Origin: Scatosoma sp045655705
GTDB lineage: Bacteria; Bacillota; Clostridia; Christensenellales; Borkfalkiaceae
NCBI GenBank assembly: GCA_045655705.1
Contig: JAZOPU010000044.1
Span: 1 to 12,101 of the forward strand
Length of the DNA: 12,101 nt
Reading direction: 5' to 3'
Shown here in pieces: positions 1 through 7,800 of this stretch. Below the pieces are notes generated by a model. It was not told the DNA's origin. It worked only from the letters and a program-made list of their open reading frames with translations, and did not search any database. How positions within the stretch are numbered: position 1 is the first letter of the stretch; each line of letters starts with the position of its first letter. The translations under genes and the position numbers were made by a program.

Positions 1-78
1 AGGGAGCAGGCAATGATTGAGCCTTGGAAAATGGCATTGACGTACATCATAGGTGAAATCAACGCGGTATTCGCGTGA
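1..78 (+). CDS. 3' end of an upstream gene (partial), unknown
   Basis: Reading frame 1 is open from the window edge to a TGA at 76-78, while the other two plus frames close within 20 bases. The visible tail is 25 residues, ending IIGEINAVFA, and is too short to identify. An internal ATG at 13 follows a purine-rich AGGGAG, so a separate 21-aa peptide is possible, but the tail of a longer gene in the same direction as the following operon is simpler. If the region is a phage-like element, this could be the end of the preceding replication or accessory gene; nothing in the sequence proves it. Confidence 0.4.
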   Translation, partial: REQAMIEPWKMALTYIIGEINAVFA

Positions 79-198
79 TATATGCCCGAAAACGGCGCGC
101 GAGCCGTGCTTGGGTATTCACTCGTTAAGCCGTCCGTCTAATCCAGCGGACGGTGTAGCGAGAGAGAAAAAATCAAACAAAGGAGTGAATTTTGGATT
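79..198 (+). promoter_or_regulatory. Intergenic region with two adjacent hairpins upstream of the accessory operon
   Basis: This is the longest gene-free stretch in the left part of the window. It holds two neighbouring imperfect hairpins. The first, 82-117, has an outer arm of 8 pairs (two are G-T), a 2x2 internal loop, and an inner ACGGC/GCCGT arm closed by a 6-base loop. The second, 121-162, has an outer CTCGTTA/TAGCGAG arm (one G-T pair), a small interruption, and an inner CCGTCCG/CGGACGG arm with a 10-base loop. Neither is followed by a T-run on either strand, so they are not ordinary intrinsic terminators. The Shine-Dalgarno sequence AAAGGAG for the next gene lies at 180-186. I found no convincing -35/-10 pair. 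Possible roles are a leader or antiterminator RNA, or a phage or plasmid ssDNA signal (origin or packaging). Confidence 0.55.
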
Positions 199-1476
199 AT
201 GAGTGAATTATTGGATTTTACGGGCAGGAAGGATTTCGAAGATTTGAAATTCGGCAAAGGTTACAATCTAACGCAGGACGATATTGTCGCGTTCAAAGAA
301 GATTGTATGCGGATTAAAAATACCAACGACAAAATGGCGTTGGAACAGTGCAAGTTGGGTTTGCAGTTGGCGGAGCTGAAAGCAGGGAAGACGTGGCAAA
401 GCGTTATCAACCAAAAGACAGGTTTTGCGTATCTCGTACACTCGTTTGAAGATTTTTGCAAGGACACGTTTAAATTTTCGGGAACGAAAACGTATGCACT
501 TATGCAGATAGCAAAGTTCGTAACGTCGAATAGCGAAAACGAAGTGCATTTCATCGACGAGAAGTATAGCGAATTTAGTTCAAGTCAGTTGACGGAGCTT
601 GCGAGCGTTCCAACGTATAACAGGCATTTATTCACACCGAATATGACGGTTGACGATATGCGAACAATCAAGAAGTACATAGTAAAGGACGCGTTTTGGT
701 ACGACAAGCAAAAGGAAGATTTTGATTTGCTCACGTATGCGAAGGCGTATGTGGAGAGCAAGAAAACGCCCAAGGCATTGCCTGCGAGTAAGCCCGACGT
801 ATTGCCTGGGCAACAGTCGATTTTCCCCGAAGACAACGAAGACGAGAGTGAAATTTTCCCGACGTCGGGAAAATCCGAGAACGGTGAAGAGATTGACGCG
901 GGCAATCAGAGCGATAAGATTGTGCCGATGAGCGAGGATTACATAGAAAAAGCCCGTCAAGCGGCGCACGCGGCAGGGTTGCCTTTCTATGAAGGCGACG
1001 CGGACGAGTTTGACCCGTATGTATTTGACGGAAAAATGAGTGTTGAAGACTACAAGCTAATGCATAAGCTTCGCACGGAGAAGGTAAACGAATACGACGA
1101 AACGGACGAAGCGCAGGAAGATATGCACGCGGAAATGGAAACGATCGAAGCGGACGCGGAGAAAAGCGTTTCCCAAACGCCGAGAGTGGATTTGTCAAAC
1201 CGTGCAAAGATACGCGAGTTTTTATCGGATTTTCAAAATTGGAGCACGCCAAGAAGCGCGTATACGTTTATGAAAGAGTATTATTACCCGTTCAAAAACG
1301 GTATGGGGATATATGCAATCTTATTCCCTGGTTGCTCTGATATGGAAAAAATGCAAAGCGATCACTCTACGGTGAGATACTATTTGAAGCGTACAGACGG
1401 TGTAGTTTTTGAAGTAACCAAAGATCAGATCGAGAAGTATATGCTTACGCACAAAGAAGAAGTGCGGGGGTGGTGA
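199..1476 (+). CDS. Accessory protein with HTH-like N-terminal region, acidic linker and separate C-terminal domain
   Basis: 425 aa, function not recognised with certainty. Residues about 25-165 are mostly helical; residues 92-108 (KFSGTKTYALMQIAKFV) look like the recognition-helix region of HTH proteins in plasmid and phage genomes (ParB-like or DUF3102-like pattern, from memory). Residues about 190-330 are a low-complexity linker rich in Asp and Glu. Residues about 333-425 form a compact C-terminal domain with aromatic residues (FQNWSTPRSAYTFMKEYYYP) and a predicted beta finish. The start at ATG 199 follows GGAG at 182-185 with a longish gap; no better in-frame start exists. It is the first gene of a coupled run with the 99-aa gene, whose start overlaps its 3' end region. 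A DNA-binding, partition or replication-accessory role is inference; a mobile-element origin is likely. Confidence 0.55.
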   Translation: MSELLDFTGRKDFEDLKFGKGYNLTQDDIVAFKEDCMRIKNTNDKMALEQCKLGLQLAELKAGKTWQSVINQKTGFAYLVHSFEDFCKDTFKFSGTKTYALMQIAKFVTSNSENEVHFIDEKYSEFSSSQLTELASVPTYNRHLFTPNMTVDDMRTIKKYIVKDAFWYDKQKEDFDLLTYAKAYVESKKTPKALPASKPDVLPGQQSIFPEDNEDESEIFPTSGKSENGEEIDAGNQSDKIVPMSEDYIEKARQAAHAAGLPFYEGDADEFDPYVFDGKMSVEDYKLMHKLRTEKVNEYDETDEAQEDMHAEMETIEADAEKSVSQTPRVDLSNRAKIREFLSDFQNWSTPRSAYTFMKEYYYPFKNGMGIYAILFPGCSDMEKMQSDHSTVRYYLKRTDGVVFEVTKDQIEKYMLTHKEEVRGW

Positions 1477-1478
1477 GT

Positions 1479-1778
1479 ATGAGTGAGCAAAACAAAAAGC
1501 AAGCGATTATTGATACCCTTGATCAAGTAGACAAAGCGGAATTGCCGTTATTTATCAAAGACTTGAAGCAAAAGACGCTGTTGCGGGTTATGTTTGGACT
1601 AATGAGCAAGGAAACGGGCGACTTGTTGCTTGCCACCTGCGACGAGTACTTGAAAGAGCAGGAAGAGAAAAAGCGCAAAGCCGAGCAGGAAAGCGAACGC
1701 CAAGCGAAAGAGTATCACAAGCCGATAGTAGATATTTCAAAACTCAAACCTACGAACTTTATGGGGGTGAGCGAATGA
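1479..1778 (+). CDS. Small helical/coiled-coil protein, unknown
   Basis: 99 aa. The chosen start is ATG 1479, preceded by GGGGGTGGTGAG; two in-frame GTG codons at 1470 and 1473 are alternatives, but they lie inside the ribosome-binding sequence and would overlap the previous gene. The sequence is helical throughout, with a highly charged stretch (EYLKEQEEKKRKAEQESERQ, residues about 55-75) that should form a coiled coil, and a short C-terminal tail. The stop codon overlaps the next start as ATGA, so it is translationally coupled to the ASCH gene. There is no TM segment, so it is probably cytoplasmic. I do not recognise a family. Confidence 0.7.
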   Translation: MSEQNKKQAIIDTLDQVDKAELPLFIKDLKQKTLLRVMFGLMSKETGDLLLATCDEYLKEQEEKKRKAEQESERQAKEYHKPIVDISKLKPTNFMGVSE

Positions 1779-2314
1779 AAGAAATCTTAACAAGCGTAAA
1801 CAAAGAACATTTGGATAATATCCTTGACGGCATAAAAACGATTGAATGGAGAAAAAAGCCATTGCCGTTAGGTAAGCATTACGGCTACGAAACGAAGAAT
1901 AAAGGCGGTTGCGGTAAGGTTACGGGCGAGTTTTATATCGTCGAAAATATCAAGGTTTATTTGTTTGATATAGTTTGCAACGATCCGAAAGACCTTATAA
2001 AGAGAGGGTGCGTTGATTGGGGATTTTTGAATAAGTACGCAGGAAGGCAAGACTTCCTTTACGCAAACATTATCGAAAACGAAAAGCGGTACGACAAGCC
2101 GAAAGAATTGAGCGAGTTTTACAAACCTGTAAAATATGACAATGTTTGTGGGGCACAAGTAGTCTGTTGTGGGCATTATCAAGGGCTTGAAACGGTTGAC
2201 TATTGCGAATATAATGACGGCGATTGTTCATTAAAAGGTTGCAAGGAATTAAGAAATTTGTATAAAATCAAAAGGTTGCCCCAAAGTTGGTGCTACGTAG
2301 AGGTGAGCGAATGA
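1775..2314 (+). CDS. ASCH-domain (PUA-like) protein with a Cys-rich insert
   Basis: 179 aa. The layout matches ASCH domains: an N-terminal VNKEHLDNILDGIKTIEWRK (residues 9-27; usual pattern of lying over a target and saying how it is held), a GKVTGEFYI strand (47-55), a YDKPKELSEF segment (106-115) and the terminal strand LPQSWCYVE (168-176), which is typical of phage-borne ASCH proteins. ASCH domains are RNA- or nucleotide-binding PUA-like folds; their substrate in phages is generally unknown, and some family members act as nucleoside amidohydrolases or on RNA. A cluster C125, C131, C132, H134, C144, C151, C156 between the PUA motifs could bind zinc, which is inference. Both ends overlap neighbouring genes by ATGA, showing tight co-expression. 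The family call is fairly secure; the cellular role is not. Confidence 0.8.
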   Translation: MKEILTSVNKEHLDNILDGIKTIEWRKKPLPLGKHYGYETKNKGGCGKVTGEFYIVENIKVYLFDIVCNDPKDLIKRGCVDWGFLNKYAGRQDFLYANIIENEKRYDKPKELSEFYKPVKYDNVCGAQVVCCGHYQGLETVDYCEYNDGDCSLKGCKELRNLYKIKRLPQSWCYVEVSE

Positions 2315-2547
2315 AAATACGTGTAATGGGTACAAAAAACGAATGCTTGGTGGCGACGGCGTATTACCGAGAGCTTGAACAAGATCCAAACGTTCGGCGC
2401 GTGGAAGTATCTGAACTTTACCCAAACAGGGGAAGCAATACGACGTTTCGCGTTTATATCGAAGTGGAATACAATGACGTCGTTTTAGAAACGGCGTGGG
2501 CAGGAGAGCCTTTGCCAAGTCCGTATAGGATAAAGGGGCGAAAATGA
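2311..2547 (+). CDS. Small mobile-element-type protein, unknown
   Basis: 78 aa. Start ATG 2311 is set by the AGGTGAGCGA ribosome-binding sequence and the ATGA overlap with the ASCH gene; a longer TTG start at 2287 is unlikely. The sequence reads as a compact alpha/beta unit: an N-terminal strand (MKIRVMGT), a helix (ECLVATAYYRELEQDPNV), then strands around SELYPNRGSNTTFRVYIEVEY. The SELYPNRGSN turn followed by a strand recalls small proteins in Clostridia prophages and integrated elements, but I know no assigned function. The stop overlaps the following start (ATGA). Confidence 0.7.
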   Translation: MKIRVMGTKNECLVATAYYRELEQDPNVRRVEVSELYPNRGSNTTFRVYIEVEYNDVVLETAWAGEPLPSPYRIKGRK

Positions 2548-2708
2548 AAGGTTGGAAGGTATATATTTTATTCGAGAGCGGAATGCGGTTTCCGAGCAGT
2601 CGAATTTTCAAGACGGAAGCGGAAGCCAAAGAAGTGCAAAAAGCGGTCGAAGGCGCGCTGATCGGGAAGAAGGAAAGCGTGCATATCGAGTATGGTGAAT
2701 GGGTTTAA
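2544..2708 (+). CDS. 54-aa protein, unknown
   Basis: A short gene starting at ATG 2544, which overlaps the preceding TGA, preceded by AAAGGGGCG, and ending at TAA 2706-2708. It encodes a 54-aa soluble protein: a strand (WKVYILFES), a short basic turn, a helix (TEAEAKEVQKAVEGAL) and a final strand (VHIEYGEWV). This strand-helix-strand shape resembles small phage or plasmid accessory proteins. Support is the coupled overlap, the ribosome-binding site and the continuous codon style of its neighbours. It ends the coupled left block; the next gene begins 38 bases later. Confidence 0.65.
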   Translation: MKGWKVYILFESGMRFPSSRIFKTEAEAKEVQKAVEGALIGKKESVHIEYGEWV

Positions 2709-2746
2709 TACCCGCGAAAAAATCAAGAAACAAGTGAGTGAATAAA

Positions 2747-3031
2747 ATGGATAAAATAATCAGTATATTGTGGCGCGTATGGTTATACGTGTCGAGCATT
2801 GATAATATCGGTGTATGGCTTGCAGGTTGGATTGGGCTTATAGGTAGCGTAGTATATATCTTATACAAGGTTATCAGGTTTGCAATTATTGAGATATTCG
2901 ATCCGATATGGGGCTACGATATTTTTGACAGAGCAAAAATTCGTGCGGAGCGCGAGAAGATAAAAGAAGAAAAGAAACGAAAGAAAGCGGAAGCGAAGTA
3001 TTGGGCGGAGATAGAGAAGAAATACCGTTAA
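2747..3031 (+). CDS. Small single-TM protein with basic coiled-coil tail
   Basis: 94 aa. ATG 2747 is preferred; a GTG at 2738 in the same frame lies inside the weak AAGTGAG ribosome-binding site. Residues about 21-43 (IGVWLAGWIGLIGSVVYILY) form a clear transmembrane helix, followed by a second hydrophobic patch (FAIIEIF) and a tail of about 35 residues, almost all Lys, Arg, Glu and Ala, forming a charged helix. The Lys/Arg-rich flank after the TM predicts a cytoplasmic tail. A short hydrophobic core plus basic C terminus is the general shape of a filamentous-phage minor or major coat protein, but other small membrane proteins share it. It is the first gene of the membrane block. Confidence 0.65.
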   Translation: MDKIISILWRVWLYVSSIDNIGVWLAGWIGLIGSVVYILYKVIRFAIIEIFDPIWGYDIFDRAKIRAEREKIKEEKKRKKAEAKYWAEIEKKYR

Positions 3032-3052
3032 GCGTTCCGCAAAGGAGCGAAA

Positions 3053-3217
3053 GTGGGAATAGGCGAGCTGATGGTGCTTGTGGCTATGATAGCGTTAGTG
3101 ATAATAGCAATCACGGAAACGGTACGCGCGGACAGGCTGGAAACGGAAAACAGGGAACTGTCGTGTGCATTGCTAGAAAAACAAGAAGAGCTGAAAACGC
3201 TTTCTCGTCGTGAATAG
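3053..3217 (+). CDS. 54-aa N-terminally anchored coiled-coil membrane protein
   Basis: It starts at GTG 3053, five bases after AAGGAG (3042-3047), and ends at TAG 3215-3217. Residues about 5-21 (ELMVLVAMIALVIIAIT) are a transmembrane helix, followed by a heptad-like leucine-containing helix (DRLETENRELSCALLEKQEE) that should be a coiled coil. The strong ribosome-binding site, a good fit between neighbours (21 bases after the preceding stop) and one TM plus one coiled coil make a real gene likely despite its size. Function unknown. In a phage-like reading it could be a virion-tip or scaffold protein; that is inference. Confidence 0.65.
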   Translation: MGIGELMVLVAMIALVIIAITETVRADRLETENRELSCALLEKQEELKTLSRRE

Positions 3218-3265
3218 TCAAAAAACGTGGCAACACGTAAAAAAATAAAGGAGGCTATTGCAAAA

Positions 3266-3742
3266 ATGGCAAAGAAAGAAACAGGCAAAAAGGCGGCAGC
3301 AATCGCCGTCGCGGCAATGTCAGTGCTGGGTGTCGTCTTGGGTGGCGCGGCGTTGATCAAGCAGGTGAACAGCGACAAGACGAGAGAGATCTCGTCTACG
3401 TTCGGGTATGAAGTCGGGCTTTTGGACGAAGAAACCGGACGCGATAAGTCAGGCGGTACAGCTTGGAGAACCAAAGACTTTGTGTCGGTCAATGAGTTGG
3501 CGGTGGACGTGGACGAAGAGGACGGATCCGTTTCGTACACGATTTACTACTACGACGAAGATAAGGCATTCTTATCGAAAGGCTCAACGCTTGCGCTTGA
3601 CTACAAGGTGGAAACGGACGCGGAAAAGCCTGAAGACGCGGAATACGTGCGAATCGTATTTACGCACACAAACGACACGGATATTTCTTCTTCGGATATC
3701 CGCAACTATACCGATCTTTATAAAGTTTCGTATAGCAAATAA
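3266..3742 (+). CDS. N-terminally anchored extracytoplasmic protein, unknown
   Basis: 158 aa from ATG 3266, chosen because a near-perfect AAAGGAGG lies at 3247-3254; the upstream GTG 3227 would place that ribosome-binding site inside the gene. A lysine-rich start (AKKETGKK) precedes a small-residue TM segment (about 10-31, AAAIAVAAMSVLGVVLGGAA). The rest is acidic and beta-rich with many Tyr and Thr (VSYTIYYYDEDKAF), typical of an exported domain held at the membrane. There is no lipobox or sortase signal. It is the first of three proteins with the same one-TM plus beta-domain architecture. A strong hairpin follows its stop. Confidence 0.75.
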   Translation: MAKKETGKKAAAIAVAAMSVLGVVLGGAALIKQVNSDKTREISSTFGYEVGLLDEETGRDKSGGTAWRTKDFVSVNELAVDVDEEDGSVSYTIYYYDEDKAFLSKGSTLALDYKVETDAEKPEDAEYVRIVFTHTNDTDISSSDIRNYTDLYKVSYSK

Positions 3743-3753
3743 GAAGGCGAGAA

Positions 3754-3782
3754 CGCAAACGGTGGCGTCTCCACCGTTTGCG
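3754..3782 (+). other. Perfect 12-bp hairpin without U-tract
   Basis: CGCAAACGGTGG at 3754-3765 is exactly mirrored by CCACCGTTTGCG at 3771-3782 around the 5-base loop CGTCT. It lies in the 66-base gap between the 158-aa and 178-aa genes. No T-run follows on the plus strand (CAATCTCACAAAT), so it is weak as an intrinsic terminator; it may instead act as an mRNA-stability or processing barrier that sets different levels of the genes on each side, or as a partial attenuator. Confidence 0.7.
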
Positions 3783-3808
3783 CAATCTCACAAATAAGGA
3801 GCGGTGAA

Positions 3809-4345
3809 ATGAAAAAAATCATAGCAATCATATTGACGGTCGCGTCGATTTGTACGTGCGGACTATTTATCGCGCCTGCGATCATGAAAGCGATCCAAAA
3901 AAAGCAAGCAGACGAAGAATTGAAAAAGCCTTTGACGGAAGAAGTCGTTTTGCTTGAAGCAGCGAAAACGCCCGAAGAGCTGGGCGTAAAAAACATTTCC
4001 TTAAAGTTCAACGGCACGGGCGGAAGCTTGGCGCTGGAAAGCGGAACGATTAAATTTGAAGCAGGTTGCGGAGCTGACAGCTTCACGGTGAACGTGGAGG
4101 AATACGGAAGCACTACACTTGCACATGAACACCAAAGCGTATACACGGCGGATTCGCGATATGAAACGTATCGCTTAAAATCGGCGACGTTAACGCCTGG
4201 CGTAATGGGAAGCGGGGAAAAGCAGTTGACAGTCAAGATTTTTGCCCGCGTGGGGGATAGAATGTATCTCATCGGCGAGCGCAAAGCAACGCTTGAATAT
4301 TGGGAGCTTGGCGAAAATGAATTGCCCCCTGTATGGATAAATTAG
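3809..4345 (+). CDS. N-terminally anchored extracytoplasmic protein, unknown
   Basis: 178 aa from ATG 3809, preceded by AAGGAG (3796-3801). MKK then a hydrophobic helix (residues about 4-26, IIAIILTVASICTCGLFIAP) forms an uncleaved anchor or signal peptide; SIC is a poor lipobox, so a lipoprotein is unlikely. A charged helix (about 28-55) leads to a beta-rich domain with many Gly, Thr and Ser (about 62-170). The first codons share 18 identical bases (GAAAAAAATCATAGCAAT) with the next gene, hinting at duplication. Function unknown; context puts it in the surface apparatus. Confidence 0.75.
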   Translation: MKKIIAIILTVASICTCGLFIAPAIMKAIQKKQADEELKKPLTEEVVLLEAAKTPEELGVKNISLKFNGTGGSLALESGTIKFEAGCGADSFTVNVEEYGSTTLAHEHQSVYTADSRYETYRLKSATLTPGVMGSGEKQLTVKIFARVGDRMYLIGERKATLEYWELGENELPPVWIN

Positions 4346-4355
4346 GAGACAACGT

Positions 4356-4820
4356 ATGAATAAGAAAAAAATCATAGCAATGCTTGCGATTGCACTTGTT
4401 GCTGTGTTCTTGATAGTAATGATTCCCGTGGTGGCGATCGCGCTCACCAAGGAAGAAAAAACGGAAGAATTGCCCGCGGGGAAGATACTCGAAGGGAGCT
4501 TTTCTTTCAAAGATAACGTGGACAGCGTTGTCATAGAAGAAGGCTATTTATATTCCACGGACGAAGTATTGCTTGTGGAAGTGAACGTGAACGATTACGG
4601 GCTCATCAAGCTCGTGTTTGAAAAATCGGAAAAGCCTGACGCGCGCGGAGCGTATCGATACGACGTACTTGTCAGCGAATGCGAAAAGCTTGTGTTGGAT
4701 TCGTTCGGGGATTCAATAACGGTAACGGCTGACGTGCTTGTAACGACGACAGGGATCACGTCCTATAAATTGTATTCGGAAACGATCACAACGCCGAATT
4801 GCTGGACGAAAAACTATTAA
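4356..4820 (+). CDS. N-terminally anchored extracytoplasmic protein, unknown (possible paralogue of the 178-aa neighbour)
   Basis: 154 aa from ATG 4356, with AGGAG (4344-4348) overlapping the previous stop. MNKKK is followed by a long hydrophobic stretch (6-30) and a charged linker (TKEEKTEELPAG), then a beta-rich domain ending TTPNCWTKNY with an isolated Cys. The N terminus (KKIIAM) resembles the preceding protein (KKIIAI) in protein and DNA; the exported domains show only a general likeness in size and beta character. No enzyme motif is visible. It sits 11 bases before the very large surface protein and is probably co-translated with it. Confidence 0.75.
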   Translation: MNKKKIIAMLAIALVAVFLIVMIPVVAIALTKEEKTEELPAGKILEGSFSFKDNVDSVVIEEGYLYSTDEVLLVEVNVNDYGLIKLVFEKSEKPDARGAYRYDVLVSECEKLVLDSFGDSITVTADVLVTTTGITSYKLYSETITTPNCWTKNY

Positions 4821-4831
4821 GGAGCAAAAAT

Positions 4832-7800
4832 ATGAAACGGTGTGCAGTACATAAAAAAACGATATTTTCCGTAATTATTGCAGTTTTGCTTGCGCTCGTA
4901 CTGGTGATTTGCTGTTTACCAAAAAGCAAGAAAGCAAGTGCATACGACGGCACGTTTTATTTTCGTGACGATCCCGTCATTTCCGCCACGGCAACGGGCG
5001 GAAGATATCCCATACGCTTTAATTTAATCGTATCCGAAAGCGCGCTTTTGAGCGGAAGTGAGATCACGATCACGCTTTCAAGCAACTCTTCGAGTGCGTA
5101 TATTCAACGCGGGCACGAAAATACAACGCTGACGGAAACGGAAAGTACGTCGCAAAGCGTAGCGTTCCCAAAGAGTGCGATCACGTGGTCAAGCGACGGC
5201 ATGGCTTCGCTATACGTCGATATGTTTTTGAACGTTTACGAAAAAGGCAGGATCACGGCAACGTGCGCGAGTACGTCGGCGGTAAGTGACGAACACACGG
5301 TTATTTCGGCAATTGAGATTGCTGCGCGTGACGGGTATCGCGAGCAAGGCGGATTGACTTCAGACGGTGCGCGTTCGTTGGCAGTGCTCTACGATAAATA
5401 CGCGGGCAAGGATTTAACGAATACCGGCGCATTTGAGATTGTTTCGAATATGGAGTTTAACAGCTATACAACCATTACGCCACAAATAACAGCAGACGTA
5501 TATATACCATCTTCGATTATTACTCTATTATCAAGTAGTGATAATGCAAGCATAGACGTGAATATAAAGGATAGCTTTTTAGGCAGTGGTGTTTACGGTG
5601 ATCATTATTCCGTCACGGGGAAATATTATGCGTTGAGCACGGGAACGTTCTATCAAGATCCCGATGACTGTGCAATGAATTTAGACTCGTTGGTGTCGAT
5701 GAGTACAGGGTATCGTTATTTTGGAAGCCCGAAGTCTGTTAGCACTTGGACATCGAATGCAATGAGTAAGATTTACAATTCCGCAATCAAAAGTAAGGTT
5801 AATAATGATATATCGAGAGTAACCGGTTATGGCGGCGGTTATATATACAACGTTAAATCACCTTCTTTTTCTGTGCGAGAAGGAATAAGCGAATTGCCGT
5901 TTATCGCAGGACTCTCCCACACAGGGGCCGCGCCCGTATATTTTATGGCGGAAGTATTGGAGTTTTCGTTTGACGTGAACTACGTCTACTTGGAGAACAC
6001 AAACCAAGTCTTGACAATGTGGCAAGATTATGAAATAAAGCCTGTTTATCGAACGAATATCGTAAAAACCACGCCCCGTGAAATGAGCGAGAATATCTTC
6101 ACGAATAACCCCACGTTGACGACGACGGAAAGGAATGCTTTACAAACTTTCGGCAGAATTTCATCTTCGGAAACAAGACCGCTGGAAGTCATCTACACGA
6201 CGTCTTCCACGAGTGGGAATTTTGAGACAAAGTCGCATACGTACGATATTGCGCTTATCAATATTTACAATAAATATTCGGCAATTCAAGCTATGTATAA
6301 CTTGTCGGGGATCAATGATATATCGCATTTCAACGTCGTGTCTACACGCCAAACGTATGACGCAAGCAGTGGATTGATCTACGATATGGGCGACGAGATT
6401 TTGCGACAAGCTCTTGACTATGAATACGTATACGACAAGGACGAAGGCAAAGCCTACGCAACCGTGCTATATAGCGAATTCCTATACAAGGATTTTTCGA
6501 TTGTCATCGAAAGCAACGATTTAACCGATCCATTGCAGATCAACTACTACACGGCGGACGTGGAAGTAAAAGACGGGCGCGTAACTCTCAAATACAACTA
6601 TGCGGATATAGAAGAAGATCTACTTAATTCCAACAATTGGATATTCGAGCTTTCCGCAGACGACTTTGAAGTGACAGGCGATTCGGACATGCTCATTGCT
6701 GTGGATATTGGCGACGAGGAATTGACGGTTACAATCCCCGAAAAATATCAATCGGATTTGTTTGGGCTTCGCATATCGGCAATGATAGAGATTATACCTG
6801 ACGTGCCTTATGCGTTTGTTTATAAATATTATACGGATTTTAAAGTGTCCGGGGACGGTAGAACGCTTACGCCGATTATGGGGCAATCCACGAGCGAGCC
6901 GACGCTTCTCTCTACCCTTAAACGGTATAATACGTATGCGAACTTTATGAAGGATCACCGCGCGGAAGTATACGCGCCGATTGACGAGTTTGAAGACGCA
7001 TACGGCGCGGTGTACGCCACGCCAAAGGGCGTTATGATGACGTCGGATAAAGAAACGGAAACGTGTACGCTCACCGTGCTGTATGATTTGCATTCCCTGT
7101 TCGTGGTGCATGACAATTTGACGGACAACTTCACGTTCGTGCAGGCAAGTCATTCCACCACGACCTACGACGCGGAAACGTTTGTGGAAGCGCGCGGTGG
7201 AGATAAGGACGGCTATCGCGTGGACAAGCTGACAAGCCCTTCGGCTGGTGTAAAAATCAACAATAAATACGATTACCACGAAGCAACGGTTGTATTAAAC
7301 GCGGACACGTACAGCGGGGACGTATACGTGATCAACGTCGTATACACGGACAAATGGCTGATCAGGATCAACTACATGGAGCAGTTCAAAGCGACGCCGT
7401 TCGTGGTGAAAGCGACGTATAACGGGGAGATTCTTGTTAAAGATTACGAAGATATCTACGCATTGACGAGTGCGGATCTTGCCGCCATTCTTGGGCGGTC
7501 GTCCATGGCAATTATAAACAATAAGTCAACCGTAGACACAATCACAGTCAGCTACGACGGCATTGGAACGTACACGGTTGACACTACGTATTCGTACATG
7601 GCGATCAAGAAAAAGAATTATAACGGTGATATCGAAGGCGAGTTGCAAGTTCCCCTGACGTGTTATGCAGAGTGGTGCGAAGGCTACGGAAAGGATTGGT
7701 CGATTCTATATTTGAATACCGGAGGCAATACGTGGTTTCAATTCTCCAACGACGTGCGTCGCGACGAATTATACGGATTTTTCTCCGTTGCAATCTTTCA

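Noticed and set aside
121..162. tRNA or other structural RNA gene in the hairpin region
   Set aside because: There is no cloverleaf, no T-loop GGTTCRA and no CCA end; only simple stem-loops.
3754..3782. Intrinsic terminator
   Set aside because: The stem is excellent but no T-run follows on either strand, so it is listed as a hairpin of other function.
6620..7279. Long minus-strand open frames, such as 219 aa here, 188 aa at 3718-4284, 173 aa at 731-1252 and 170 aa at 3028-3540
   Set aside because: They lie wholly or largely opposite well-supported genes, have unnatural residue composition and lack ribosome-binding sites; they are by-products of codon bias.
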